DNA of 64,000 nt from Emiliania huxleyi CCMP1516. Its lineage: Eukaryota; Haptophyta; Isochrysidales; Noelaerhabdaceae. Below the pieces are notes generated by a model. That model was not told the DNA's origin and did no database searches. It saw nothing but the letters and a program-made list of their open reading frames with translations. Shown one piece after another: positions 10,288 through 20,225 of this stretch. The stretch is from assembly GCF_000372725.1 (NCBI RefSeq), contig NW_005200057.1, positions 44,406 to 108,405 of the forward strand, in the 5' to 3' direction. Positions within the stretch are counted from its first letter, which is position 1, and every line of letters starts with the position of its first letter. Made by a program: the position numbers and the translations under genes.

Positions 10288-10767
10288 ATGTCCAAACCGC
10301 CGCGCCGCTCGCGCAGCCTCCTCGCCACCACCGCCTCCACCGCCGCGCCCCCGCCAGAGACGCCGCCGCCCGCCCGCCTCCTCGACCTCCCCAGGGAGCT
10401 CCTCGTGCGCGCCCTCTCCCGCTGCGACCCCGCCGACATCGCTCGCGTCGCGGCCGTCTCGTTGCTCTTTGACGCCTCGCTTGCGGTGGAGGCCATCCGC
10501 TTGTGGGCGCAAGAGCGCGGCTTCGAGCTGCCGGCGCAGCCAGAGGGCGAGGGCTGCGCCGTGCGGTGGCTGTGCTTTGCTGCGCTGCTGCGCGAGGCCA
10601 ACCCGCTGTCGAGGGCGGCAGCGGGCCTTCGGCACAGCGTCTTCATCGACGGCGAGGGGCGGCTCTCGTCGTGCGGCAAGGCTGAGAGTTGGCAGCCAGG
10701 ACTGCTCGCCTCACGGCGAGGGCGTGACGCAGCTCAACCAAACGCAGCGGTTGTACGACTTGTGTGA
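10288..10767 (+). pseudogene. Truncated F-box/RCC1 paralogue
   Basis: Closely matches the first 140 or so residues of the intact F-box/RCC1 genes (F-box RLLDLPRELLVRALSRC, then FIDGEGRLSSCG). After WQPGLL the sequence carries what looks like a one-base insertion compared with the LGHGEGVTQL segment of the paralogues. Beyond about 10745 similarity stops, so all RCC1 blades are missing. The remaining frame ends at 10767. A short F-box-only protein could still be made, but a frameshift plus loss of the propeller argues for a decaying copy. It lies in the same orientation as copy 1 at 6.1 kb. Confidence 0.78.
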
Positions 10768-10945
10768 TTGTTTAGGGCGGGAGGTGGGCTGACAGATGGC
10801 AGAGCCGGACGACAAGAAATAAAAACACAGAACAGAGCCGAAAGCGACACCCCAGCGCGCCGGGAGAAGCGCCGAGGCGCGAGAGCCCTCGGGGGGGCTC
10901 GAGGCGGGAGAGCGCAGCGCTGCGCTCACCCCGCCGCTCGCGCGC

Positions 10946-13425
10946 TCAGTCCACCTCCTCCATCTTGGAGCCCTCGTCGCCGTCCTCCTCGAGGGGCGGC
11001 AGCTCCTCGACGTCGTCCGCCTCGTCGTCGTCCTCGATGGAGAGGCCGAGCTTGATCATGCGGTGGATGCGGCCGGCGAAGGTGGCGGGCTCGTCGAGCG
11101 AGAAGCCCGAGGTGAGGAGGGACGTCTCGAAGAGCAAGTGGACCAGGTCCTTGACCGTCTTGTCGCCCTTGTCGGCGGCCGACTTTGCCTTGAGCTCCTT
11201 CATGATCGAGTGCTTCGGGTTGATCTCCATCGTCTTCTTGGAGGCCATGTACGAGGACATCGACGAGTCGCGCAGTGCCTGCGCGCGCATGATGCGCTCC
11301 ATGTTCGCGGTCCAGCCGTACTCGCCCGTCACCAGCACGCAGGGCGACTCGGTGACGCGCTCCGACATGACAACCTTCTCAACCTTGTCGCCGAGGATCT
11401 CCTTCATCAGCTTGCAGAGCGGCTCGAAGTCGGCGGTGAGCTCCTCCCACGCCTTCTTCTCCTCCTCGGTCTCCTCGAACTTGAGGCCCTCCTTGGTCAC
11501 CGAGACGAGCTTCTTGCCGTCGTACTCCTTGAGCTGCTGCACGCAGTACTCGTCGATCGGGTCCGTCATGTAGAGCACCTCGTAGTTGCGCTTCTTGCAG
11601 CGCTCGATGAAGGGCGACGTCTCGACCGCCTTCTTGGTCTCGCCCGTGATGTAGTAGACGTCCTTCTGCGACTCGGGCATGCGCGAGACGTAGTCCTTGA
11701 GCGAGGTCATCTCGTCGCCCGACTTGGTCGAGTGGTACATGAGCAGCTCGGCGAGCTTGGCGCGGTTGCCAGAGTCCTCGTGGATGCCGAGCTTGACGTT
11801 CTTGGAGAACTGCTCGTAAAACTTCTTGAAGTCCTCGGTGTTCTCCTGGATCTCGCCGAAGAGCTCGATCGCCTTCTTGACGATGTTCTTCTTGATGACC
11901 TGCGCGGCGCGGCGGGGGGGAAGGGGGTCGGAGGGAAAGTGTGGGCGGGCGCGGCTCGGGGGGCGCGCTGGCGGCGCGCCTTGAGGATCTTGTTCTGCTG
12001 CAGCGTCTCGCGCGAGATGTTGAGGGGCAGGTCCTCCGAGTCGACGACGCCCTTGACAAAGGTGAGCCACTCGGGGATCAGGTCCTCGCAGTTGTCCATG
12101 ATGAAGACGCGGCGGACGTAGAGCTTGATGTGGCCCGAGTTCTTCTTCTTGGGCTCGAAGAGGTCGAAGGGCGCGCGCTTGGGCACGAAGAGGATCGAGG
12201 TGAACTCGAGCTGGCCCTCGACGGAGAAGTGCTTGACGGCGAGGTGCTCCTCCCAGTCGTTGGAGAGCGCCTTGTAGAAGGCGCCGTACTCCTCCTTGGT
12301 CACCTCCTCGGGCTTGCGCGTCCAGATGGGCTTCTGCTTGTTCATCAGGTCCCACTCGTGCGTCACCTCCTTGACCTTCTTCTTCTTCTTCTCCTTCTTC
12401 TCCGCCTCCTCGTCGACCTCCTCGATCTTGGGCTCGTCGCCGTCCTCCTCCTTCTTCTCGTCCTCCTCCTCGTCCTCGTCGTCGTCCACCTCCTTGTCCA
12501 CCGTCTTCTCGGTCCAGAGCGAGATCGGGTAGTTGATGAACTCGGAGTGCTTCTTGACCAGGTCCTTGAGGCGGCGCTCCTCGAGGTACTCGAGCTGGTC
12601 CTCCTTGAGGTAGCACATGATCTTGGTGCCGCGCCCGAGCGCCTCGCCGTCCGCGTCCTTGCGCACCGTGAAGGAGCCGCCCGCCGCCGACTCCCAGACG
12701 TGCTGCTCGTCGTCGTTGTGCTTTGACGTCACGACGACGCGGTCGGCGACGAGGTAGGACGAGTAGAAGCCGACGCCGAACTGGCCAATCATGTTGATGT
12801 CGGCGCCCGCCGACATCGCCTCCATGAAGGCCTTGGTGCCCGACTGCGCGATGGTGCCCAGGTTGGTGATCATCTCGGCCTTGGTCATGCCGACGCCAGA
12901 GTCGATGATTGTGAGCGAGTTGTTGGACTTGTCGGGCACGAGGCGGATGTAGAGCTCGGGGTTGCCATCGAGGACCGACTTGTCGGTGAGCGACTGCGGA
13001 GGGGGAAGGGGGGGCGGGGGCGTGAGCGGTGTGAGCGGCGCGGCAAAGTGGAGGATTCCCCCGGGAATCTCGGGGCGGCCGCAACGCCGTGCGCGCGCGG
13101 CGTGTTTGTTTGGGGGAGGGCGGCGGAGGGCGGCGGCTGCGCCGCCGCGCCGCCGGCGGACGGCAATGCGGCGGCGCCGCGCGGCGGACGGCGAGCGGCG
13201 GCGCCGCGCGGCGGGCAAGACGCCGCCCCGGCAGATGGGGCGTGCGCGGCGCGCGTGTGTGCGAGCAGTCGAGCACGCCTGGTGACGGATCTTGTCGAGC
13301 GCGTCGGACGAGTTGGAGATGAGCTCGCGGAGGAAGATCTCCTTGTTTGAGTAGAAAGTGTTGATGATGAGACTCATCAGCTGGTTGATCTCAGCCTGGA
13401 AGGCAAACGTCTCGACCTCCGCCAT
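10946..13425 (-). CDS. HSP90: Cytosolic HSP90 chaperone
   Basis: ATP-dependent chaperone of the cytosol. Exons 13425-13279, 12993-11980 and 11899-10946 give 49, 338 and 318 codons, 704 residues in all, the normal length. The N-terminal ATPase domain has [25 protein letters not shown] and [16 protein letters not shown] charged linker ([12 protein letters not shown]) follows, then the middle domain ([23 protein letters not shown]). The C-terminal MEEVD motif binds TPR co-chaperones and marks the cytosolic form. Both introns have unambiguous GC donors (CAG|GCGTGC and AAG|GCGCGC): GT alternatives break the reading frame within highly conserved sequence (DKIRHQ|SLTD and QNKILK|VIKKN). This makes the gene the best local standard for splice signals. 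Confidence 0.97.
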
Positions 13426-13862
13426 GGCGACTGGTTGTTCTGCGGCGCGGGGAGGAGCGGGGAGGTGGGTCGCCGGGCGAGTCGGCGGAGGGCGATGCGG
13501 GTGTGGCGGAGGAGAGGCGGCGAGGCGGGGCGAGGCCGGGGCGGGGCGGGGCGGGCGAGCGGGCGAGCTCTGTGCACTTGTGGATGTGTCGCGTAGACTC
13601 GTCTAGAAGCAAGGTCGTCAGTTTGCTTTTCTTTTCGCAAGGCCGCAAGGGCGATTCCGAAAGTTGTACCGGACCCTCCACCGCTAGCACTGTCTGGTAC
13701 AGCCCCGCTATCTCTGTCTGGCCGACTACAGTGTGCAGCGGAGAGGCGCGAGTCGGAATAGATTTGCAGGCCTCCTGCCTCCCCGATGCCGCAGGCGCCT
13801 CCTGCCATGCGCACGCCCTGCCCTGCGCTGGTGGACCGGCTCACTGCTGAGGCTGGCCTAAG
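13426..13862. other. Intergenic, no gene seen
   Basis: Holds the HSP90 upstream region and the 3' flank of the ankyrin-kinase gene. No TATA box, repeat or coding region that I can support. Confidence 0.5.
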
Positions 13863-16800
13863 CTACGAGCCGCCAGTGCCACGCCCCTCGCCCCGAGGCC
13901 TCCCCCGCCCACCCCTCCCGCCCCGCCCGCGCCCGCCTCGCCCACCGACCACCGCCATGCCACCCGCGGGCGCGGGGCGCGTGGGGGGCTGGTAGACAAA
14001 GGTCGCCTGCGCCGCCACGTGCGCTCCGCAGTTGGCGATCGGCAGCGCCGGCTGGCGGCAGGCCGGGCAGTTGGTGTCGCGCTCCAGCACGCGCGGCGCA
14101 CACGTCTCGCAGTACAGCGCGTGGCCGCACGCGAAGCGAACAGACCGCGGCGCCGACCAGCAGAGGTCGCACAGCCGCGCCTCCCCGTCCGCCTCGGCCG
14201 TCACCGCCCCTGCGAGGCTCTGCGATGGCGATGCCGCCACCTCCCCCGCCGCTTCGACTAGCGCCTCCAGCCGCGGCAGCGCCTCTGCGAGCGGCATCCG
14301 CTTCCTCTTCCGCTCGTACGCCAGCCCGACCACGAGCCGCGCCACCTCCTCGGCCTGCGCCGCCGACCAGCCCGCGTCGGCCGCTGCGATGGCCTCCGCC
14401 GTGTCGGGCTCCTCCATCGCATCGTCGCACGCATTGAGCAAGCCAAGCGCGCCGCGGCCGGTCAGAGCGACGAGCAGCGTGATACCGAGCGCAAAACCAT
14501 CGGTGAGCTGCGAAGCCTGACCGTCGTTGAGGATGATCGGGTCCATGTAGCCAGGCTTCCCAAAGATACGCTGCGTCGACAGGTGCGAGACCTGCTGGCT
14601 GCTGCCAGCCGTCGCCTCTGCCGCGCGCGCGAGGCCCACGTCGGCGAGGTAGCCGTTGCCGCGCTCGTCGAGCAAGATGTTGCCCGCCGAGACGTCGCGG
14701 TGCAGGATCATCGGCGAGAGCGTGTGCAGGTAGTGCAGCGCTCTCGCGGCGTCGCGCAGCACGTGGACCCGTGCGGCGGAGGAGAGCGGCGGAGGCGCCG
14801 TCTCGAAGCCGAGCATGCGGAGCCGCTGCAGCGCGGCTGGCGTGCGGTAGAGGCGGTCCTCGAGGCTGCCGCCGCGGCAGAGGGGGTAGACGAGGCACGC
14901 GCGCTCAGGCGCCAAGCAGGCGCCGAGCAGAGGGAGCAAGGACGGGTGGCACGCCGCGCTGAGCGTGCGCACCTCGCTCTGCAGCTCGGCGAGGCCTTGG
15001 GCGCCGACACCGACCAGCGCCGTCTTGACGGCGAACCCGCAAGCGACGCGCGGAAGCGACGGCAGCGCGTCGCAGCGGTAGACGCGCCCAAAGCCTCCCT
15101 CGCCCACCTTGCGCGCCTCGGCAAAGCGGTCCGTCGCCATGATTAGCTCGTCGAGAGGGACGGCGGCGGGCGGCGCGGCGGCGGCGGCGAGGGCGGCGAC
15201 ACTGGCAGGAGCCGCCGCCTCTGCTGCCTCCGCCGCCGCCGCTGCCTCCGCTGCCGCCTCCGCTGCCGCCGCCTCTTGAGCCTCCGCCGCCGCCACGGCC
15301 GCCACTGCCGCCTCCATAGCCGCCGCCTCCGCCGCTACCTCCACCGCCTCCGCCTCCGCCTCCGCCCTCTGCCTCGCCTCCTCCCCCTCCCTTGCCGCCT
15401 CCTCCCTTGCCCTCGCCTCTGCCTCCTCCCTTGCGCGCGACGCCGCCTCCGCCTCCTCCGCCGCCCGCGCCGCCGCATCCTCTGCTACCAACCGATCCGC
15501 TTCCTCCGCCACTCGCGCCTCCTCCGCCGCCCGCGCCTCCTCCGCCTGCTCCGCCGCCCGCTCCGCCGCCCGCGCTGCCGCCGCCGCCGCCTTCTCCTCC
15601 TTCTGCCGCTGCCGCTTTAGCGCCCTGGCCTCGCGGACCTTTCGCTCCGCCAACTCGTCGCGCAGCCGCCACGCCGCCCGCAACGCCTCCGAGCCGTCGG
15701 CGGCCTGGGTGGTGTTCGCGTTGATCGCCGCCCTGAGCGCCTCGAGATCGGCGTCGCCTCGCTCGCACGCCTCAACCGCCTCGCGCAGCGCAGCCTCGGC
15801 AGCATCGCGCGCCTCCGCCGCCTCCGCTGCCGCTGCCGCATCGCGTGCGGCCGCCGCGGCCTGTTCGGCTGATTCTGCGACCGCCCTCTCCCCCCTCGCC
15901 TCTGCTGCGGTCGACGAGTGCTCCTCGAAGGCGCGCACGCACTCGGCGTGGCCCTCTTCCTTGGCCCATTGAAGCGCCGTCTCGCCGCTCGCACTGCGCG
16001 CCGCAGTGTCAGCGCCCGCCCGCAGCAAGCGCCGCACGACGGCGGGGCGGTTCAAGAGGGCAGCGGCTATCAGCGCGGTGACGCCCTTGCTGTTCTGCAG
16101 GTTGATCTCAGCGCCGTGCCGTATCAGCAAATTGACCACCTGCTCGCGGCCTTCCTGGGCGGCGTACATCAGCGCGGTGTTGCCCTTACTGTTCTGCAAA
16201 TTGATCTCCGCGCCGTGCTGCAGCAGCAGCTCGACCACCCGCTCGTGACCTTCCTGGGCGGCGCCCATCAGCGCGGTGTAGCCGTTGCTGTTCTGCACGT
16301 TGATCTCCGCGCCGTACCGCAGCAGCAACTCGACCACCTGCTCGTGGCCGTACACGGCGGCGCCCATCAGCAGCGTGATGCCGCTCACCTTGCCTCTCTT
16401 GTACGTCGCGTCGGCCCGCCCACCACTGTCGAGCCACTCCAGCACTGCCGCCTCGTCGCCTCGCTCAGCAGCTGTCACGACCTCGTCGGAGTCAGCCATG
16501 TCACCGCTCAACGGCCGCCCCGCCGCCGCAGCCGGCGACAGATTACCCGGCCGCACCCGCACGCTCTCGCCGCCGCCCTCGAGCGCCACAGCGTACCGCC
16601 CGCCCTCGAAGCTCCCCGCCACGCCCCGCTGCCCGTTTAGCTCGGGGCGGGAGGAGAGCCCGCCGAGCTCGACTCGCTGGCCGAGCAGCGGCGCGTCCAC
16701 AGCTGCCGCGCCCGAGGAAACGCCGCCCGCACCTCGGCCCTCCGCCACCGCCTCGGCCTCTGACAAGACCTTGACGCACTCGGCGTGGCCCTCCTCCTTG

Positions 16801-18869
16801 GCCAGCTGCAGCGCCGTCTTGCCCTTTTCATCGTGCGCCGCCGCGTCTGCGCCCGCCCGCAGCAAGCGCCGTACGACGGCGGGGCGGTTGAAGAGGGCGG
16901 CGAACATCAGCGCGGTGAAGCCTTTGCTGTTCTGCAGGTTGATCAGCAAGTCGACCACCCGTATCAGCAAGTCGACCACCCGCTCGTGGCCGAATCCGGC
17001 GGCGGCCATCAGCGCGGTGTCGCCGTCGCTGACCTGAAGGTTGATCTCCGCGCCGTGCCGCAGTAACAGCTCGACCACCCGCTCGTGGCCGTTGCTGGCG
17101 GCGCCCATCAGCGCGGTGAAGCCGTCGCTCCTCTGCAGGCCGATCTCCGCGCCGTACCGCAGCAGCAAGTCGACCACCCGCTCGTGGCCGCGGCTGGCGG
17201 CGTACATCAGCAGCGTGAGGCCACTCACCTCGCCTCTCTCGTACGTCGCGTCGGCCCGCCCGCCGCCGTCAAGCCACGCCAGCACCGCCTGCTCGTCACC
17301 TCGCCCAACCGCTGCCACGACCTCGTCGGAGACTGCCACGACACAGCTCGGCGCCCGCCCCGCCGCCACCGCTGGAGAGAGCGTCTCCGCGACTCTCGAT
17401 CCAGCCGAGGAAGCGCCGCCGGAGGAAGCGCCGCCTGCGCCTGCGCCGCCGGCTGCCGCCGCCGTGGGCCGTCCCGCCACGACCGACTCCTTGACGTGCT
17501 GCCTGAAGGCCTCGACGCACTCGGCGTTGCCCTTCGCCTTGGCACACTGCAGCGCCGTCTTGCCGTTCTCAGCGCACGCCGCCGTGTCTGCGCCCGCCCG
17601 CAGCAAGCGCCGCACGACAGCGGGGTGGTTGAAGAGGGCGGCGGCTATCAGCGCGGTGTAGCCGCCGCTGTCCTGCAAGTTGACCTCCGCGCCGCGCCGA
17701 ATCAGCAAGTCGACCAACCGCTCGTGGCCGTAGTTGGCGGCGCCCATCAGCAGCGTGAGGCCGCTCACCTTGCCTCTCTCGTACGTCGCGTCGGCCCGCC
17801 CACCACTGTCGAGCCACTCCAGCACTGCCGCCTCGTCGCCTCGCTCAGCAGCTGTCACGACCTCGTCGGAGACTGCCACGCCACCGCTCGACGCCCGCTC
17901 CGCCGCCGCCGGCGACAGATTACTCGGTCGCACCCGCACGCTCTCGCCGCCGCCCTCGAGCGCCACAGCGTACCGCCCGCCCTCGAAGCTCCCCGCCACG
18001 CCCCGCTGCCCGTTTAGCTCGGGGCGGGAAGAGAGCCCGCCGAGCTCGACTCGCTGGCCAAGCAGCGGCGCGTCCACAGCTGCCGCTGCCGCGCCCGAGG
18101 AAGCGACGTCCGCCCCTGCTCGGCCCTCCGCAGCCGCCGCCGCTGCCTCAGACAAGATCTTGACGCACTCGGCGTGGCCCTTCTCCTTGGCCCACTGCAG
18201 CGCCGTCATGCCGCTCGCACTGCGCGCCGCAGCATCTGCGCCCGCCCGCAGCAAGCGCCGCACGACGGCGGGGTGGTTGAGGAGGGCGGCGTGCATCAGC
18301 GCGGTGCCGCCGTCGCTGTTCTGCAGGTTGATCTCAGCGCCGTGCTGCAGCAGCAAGTCGACCACCCGCTCGTGGCCTTGGTAGGCGGCGTGCATCAGCG
18401 CGGTGAAGCCCTTGCTGTCCTGCAGGTTGATCTCCGCGCCGTACCGCAGCAGCAACTTGATCACACGCTCGTGGCCGTAGTTGGCGGCGCCCATCAGCAG
18501 CGTGATGCCGCTCACCTCGCCTCTCTCGTACGTCGCGTCGGCCCGCCCGCCGCGGTCAAGCCACGCCAGCACCGCCTGCTCGTCACCTTGCTTACCTGCT
18601 GCCGCGACCGCATCGGGGGCTGTCACGCCACCGCTCCACGCCCGCTCCGCAGCCGGCGACAGATTACCCGGCCGCACCCGCACGCTCTCGCCGCCGCCCT
18701 CGAGCGCCACAGCGTACCGCCCGCCCTCGAAGCTCCGAGCCACGCCCCGCTGCCCGTTTAGCTCGGGGCGGGAGGAGAGCCCGCCGAGCTCGACTCGCTG
18801 GCCAAGCGCGTCCACAGCTGCCGCGCCCGAGGAAACGCCGCCCGCACCTGCCATCGCCAGGGCGGTCAT
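13863..18869 (-). CDS. Ankyrin-repeat protein kinase with a RING finger
   Basis: Single-exon, 1668 residues. The first 1050 or so residues hold several long internal blocks, each with a PELNG module (GQRVELGGLSSRPELNGQRG) and three to five ankyrin repeats such as GFTALMHAAYQGHERVVDLL. An Ala/Glu-rich coiled-coil stretch follows. The kinase domain (about 1210-1500) has GEGGFGRVY, FAVK, HRDVSAGNILLDE and GKPGYMDP, closest in style to IRAK/RLK-Pelle kinases. The usual DFG is DVG here, which keeps the metal-binding Asp. The C-terminal RING (CDLCWSAPRSVRFACGHALY, then CETCAP and CPAC) suggests E3 ubiquitin ligase activity. The start ATG at 18869 lies beside a pyrimidine-rich TTTTCTTTTTCC-type tract. 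Function is inferred from domains only. Confidence 0.88.
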   Translation of the reverse strand: MTALAMAGAGGVSSGAAAVDALGQRVELGGLSSRPELNGQRGVARSFEGGRYAVALEGGGESVRVRPGNLSPAAERAWSGGVTAPDAVAAAGKQGDEQAVLAWLDRGGRADATYERGEVSGITLLMGAANYGHERVIKLLLRYGAEINLQDSKGFTALMHAAYQGHERVVDLLLQHGAEINLQNSDGGTALMHAALLNHPAVVRRLLRAGADAAARSASGMTALQWAKEKGHAECVKILSEAAAAAAEGRAGADVASSGAAAAAVDAPLLGQRVELGGLSSRPELNGQRGVAGSFEGGRYAVALEGGGESVRVRPSNLSPAAAERASSGGVAVSDEVVTAAERGDEAAVLEWLDSGGRADATYERGKVSGLTLLMGAANYGHERLVDLLIRRGAEVNLQDSGGYTALIAAALFNHPAVVRRLLRAGADTAACAENGKTALQCAKAKGNAECVEAFRQHVKESVVAGRPTAAAAGGAGAGGASSGGASSAGSRVAETLSPAVAAGRAPSCVVAVSDEVVAAVGRGDEQAVLAWLDGGGRADATYERGEVSGLTLLMYAASRGHERVVDLLLRYGAEIGLQRSDGFTALMGAASNGHERVVELLLRHGAEINLQVSDGDTALMAAAGFGHERVVDLLIRVVDLLINLQNSKGFTALMFAALFNRPAVVRRLLRAGADAAAHDEKGKTALQLAKEEGHAECVKVLSEAEAVAEGRGAGGVSSGAAAVDAPLLGQRVELGGLSSRPELNGQRGVAGSFEGGRYAVALEGGGESVRVRPGNLSPAAAAGRPLSGDMADSDEVVTAAERGDEAAVLEWLDSGGRADATYKRGKVSGITLLMGAAVYGHEQVVELLLRYGAEINVQNSNGYTALMGAAQEGHERVVELLLQHGAEINLQNSKGNTALMYAAQEGREQVVNLLIRHGAEINLQNSKGVTALIAAALLNRPAVVRRLLRAGADTAARSASGETALQWAKEEGHAECVRAFEEHSSTAAEARGERAVAESAEQAAAAARDAAAAAEAAEARDAAEAALREAVEACERGDADLEALRAAINANTTQAADGSEALRAAWRLRDELAERKVREARALKRQRQKEEKAAAAAARAAERAAEQAEEARAAEEARVAEEADRLVAEDAAARAAEEAEAASRAREEAEARAREEAAREGEEARQRAEAEAEAVEVAAEAAAMEAAVAAVAAAEAQEAAAAEAAAEAAAAAEAAEAAAPASVAALAAAAAPPAAVPLDELIMATDRFAEARKVGEGGFGRVYRCDALPSLPRVACGFAVKTALVGVGAQGLAELQSEVRTLSAACHPSLLPLLGACLAPERACLVYPLCRGGSLEDRLYRTPAALQRLRMLGFETAPPPLSSAARVHVLRDAARALHYLHTLSPMILHRDVSAGNILLDERGNGYLADVGLARAAEATAGSSQQVSHLSTQRIFGKPGYMDPIILNDGQASQLTDGFALGITLLVALTGRGALGLLNACDDAMEEPDTAEAIAAADAGWSAAQAEEVARLVVGLAYERKRKRMPLAEALPRLEALVEAAGEVAASPSQSLAGAVTAEADGEARLCDLCWSAPRSVRFACGHALYCETCAPRVLERDTNCPACRQPALPIANCGAHVAAQATFVYQPPTRPAPAGGMAVVGGRGGRGRGGRGGRGRPRGEGRGTGGS

Positions 18870-18969
18870 TTTCTTTTTCCAAGAGGTTTCCTACTTTTCC
18901 GGCGAATTCTTCAATCCGAGCCCGCGAGGGCCGCCAGTCGCGCTTCCGACGAGGCTGCGCCGCTTCGCC

Positions 18970-19578
18970 ATGAGCCGCCTCATCCGCTCCTTCACCGACT
19001 TGCGCGCCCGCAATAACGCCGGCGAGGACGTCGACTTTGGCGCCTTTGCGGACAAGGTAGTCCTCGTCGTCAATGTAGCGAGGCACTGAGACACGAGGGA
19101 GGTGCCGGGCCTCGTCGGGCTGGGAAGCAAGTACTTTGAGAAGGGCCTGCGCGTGCTCTTCTTTCCGTGCAACCAGGCACAGTCCAGTTCCAGTCTACCC
19201 ACCACCACTGTTGCGACGCCTCGCCCTCCCCGGGCCCATCCCACCCACCGCGGTCTACCCACCGCCGCCTCGCCCTGCCCGCCCCAGTTTGCCTCCGAGG
19301 AGCCCGGCACCGCGGCCGACATCAAGGCCTTCTACGTCGACGCCCACAAGTTGCCGGCGGCGTCGCTCATGGAGAGAGTCGATGTGAACGGCGCGAACAC
19401 GCACGAGGTCTACAAGTTCCTGAAGGGCACACCCGAACTTGGTGAGAAAATCGAGTGGAACTTCACCAAGTTCGTCGTCGGGCGTGACGGACAGGTTCTG
19501 GGACGGTATCCCCAGCGGACGAAGCCAAAGGACTTTGACAAGATGTTTGCCGAGATGTTTGCGCAGGCGGAGAGCTGA
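18970..19578 (+). CDS. GPX: Selenocysteine-containing glutathione peroxidase
   Basis: Reduces hydrogen peroxide and lipid hydroperoxides with a thiol donor. Two exons, 18970-19176 and 19288-19578, give 166 codons counting TGA 19087-19089 as residue 40 (Sec). That TGA sits where animal GPx4 has Sec (NVAS-x-U); here the context is NVARH-Sec, and the frame continues through KYFEKGLRVLFFPCNQ|FASEEPGT. The WNFTKFVVGRDG block near the C terminus holds the conserved Trp and Asn of the active site. The intron is GC-AG (CAG|GCACAG to CCAG|TTTGCC). A SECIS-like element lies about 50 nt past the stop codon. An Arg-His pair replaces the usual Ser-x before Sec, which is unusual. Annotation that reads TGA only as stop would break this gene in two. 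Confidence 0.88.
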
Positions 19579-19617
19579 TGTGTCCGAACTGTCTCTGAGC
19601 GCGGCGGGCAGTGGTCA

Positions 19618-19697
19618 CACACAGGTGACGCATGACGGGCTCGCGGAACAGGCCCATCTTGGAGCCACCGCGAGCGCTGAAGACCTGCACCTGTGTG
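19618..19697 (+). promoter_or_regulatory. SECIS element in the GPx 3' UTR
   Basis: Lower helix: CACACAGGTG (19618-19627) pairs with CACCTGTGTG (19688-19697), 10 perfect pairs. Core: ATGA (19632-19635) opposite TGA (19678-19680). Upper helix: GCTCGCGG (19639-19646) pairs with CCGCGAGC (19668-19675), 8 perfect pairs. An unpaired AACA starts the apical loop at 19647, followed by a possible GGC/GCC mini-stem, as in form 2 SECIS. This recodes the in-frame TGA at 19087. Confidence 0.87.
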
Positions 19698-19701
19698 GGA
19701 G

Positions 19702-20225
19702 CTATTGGTCGCCGGCTCTGTCCTGCTCTCTTTTGGTGAGAAATCGCGTGTGTGACACACGAGTGTGCGTGTGTCGGTGTGTGAGGTGTGTGTGTATGTG
19801 CATCGTGCATGGTGCGTCCCTCCTCCCTGTGTGCGCGGTCTCTGACACAGACGAGCGAGCACGATCGAAAAGGGAGGACGCGGCCAGCAAGCGCGCTCTT
19901 GCTGGTCAGGACCCCACCCACCAATAAAAATACACGAGCGAAAACAGTGCTAACTGCTATGAAAAGGCACACCTATGGGACGACATCAGTACACGGCCGT
20001 GGGCAGATGACTGCTTCGCGGCGCCGGCCACCGCGCTCGCACTGCGCGGCGGACCCCAGCTTCCGAGAGCGCGCCCCTCTCAACGCGCGCTCGCATGCGC
20101 GCGCCCCACCCGTGTCCATGTCGCAAAACGCACGCCCGCACACCCCATGCGCTAGCCTCGCCCTCCCACAGTTTCCCGCCTCTAGTACGCATCTCATGCC
20201 TCCGCATGCGAGCTCCTGCTGTCGG
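19702..20225. other. Intergenic, GT-rich stretch, no gene seen
   Basis: The GPx and TLC genes converge here. Positions 19745-19800 are a degenerate GTGTGT/GTGTGC tract. No coding region or RNA gene I can support. Confidence 0.5.

Noticed and set aside
11063-12726. Long plus-strand frames antisense to HSP90 rich in Leu and Val
   Set aside because: Explained entirely as the complement of conserved HSP90 codons.
19745-19800. GT-rich stretch considered as a CRISPR-like or regulatory array
   Set aside because: A degenerate dinucleotide tract with no repeat-spacer structure. No CRISPR array was seen anywhere in the window.
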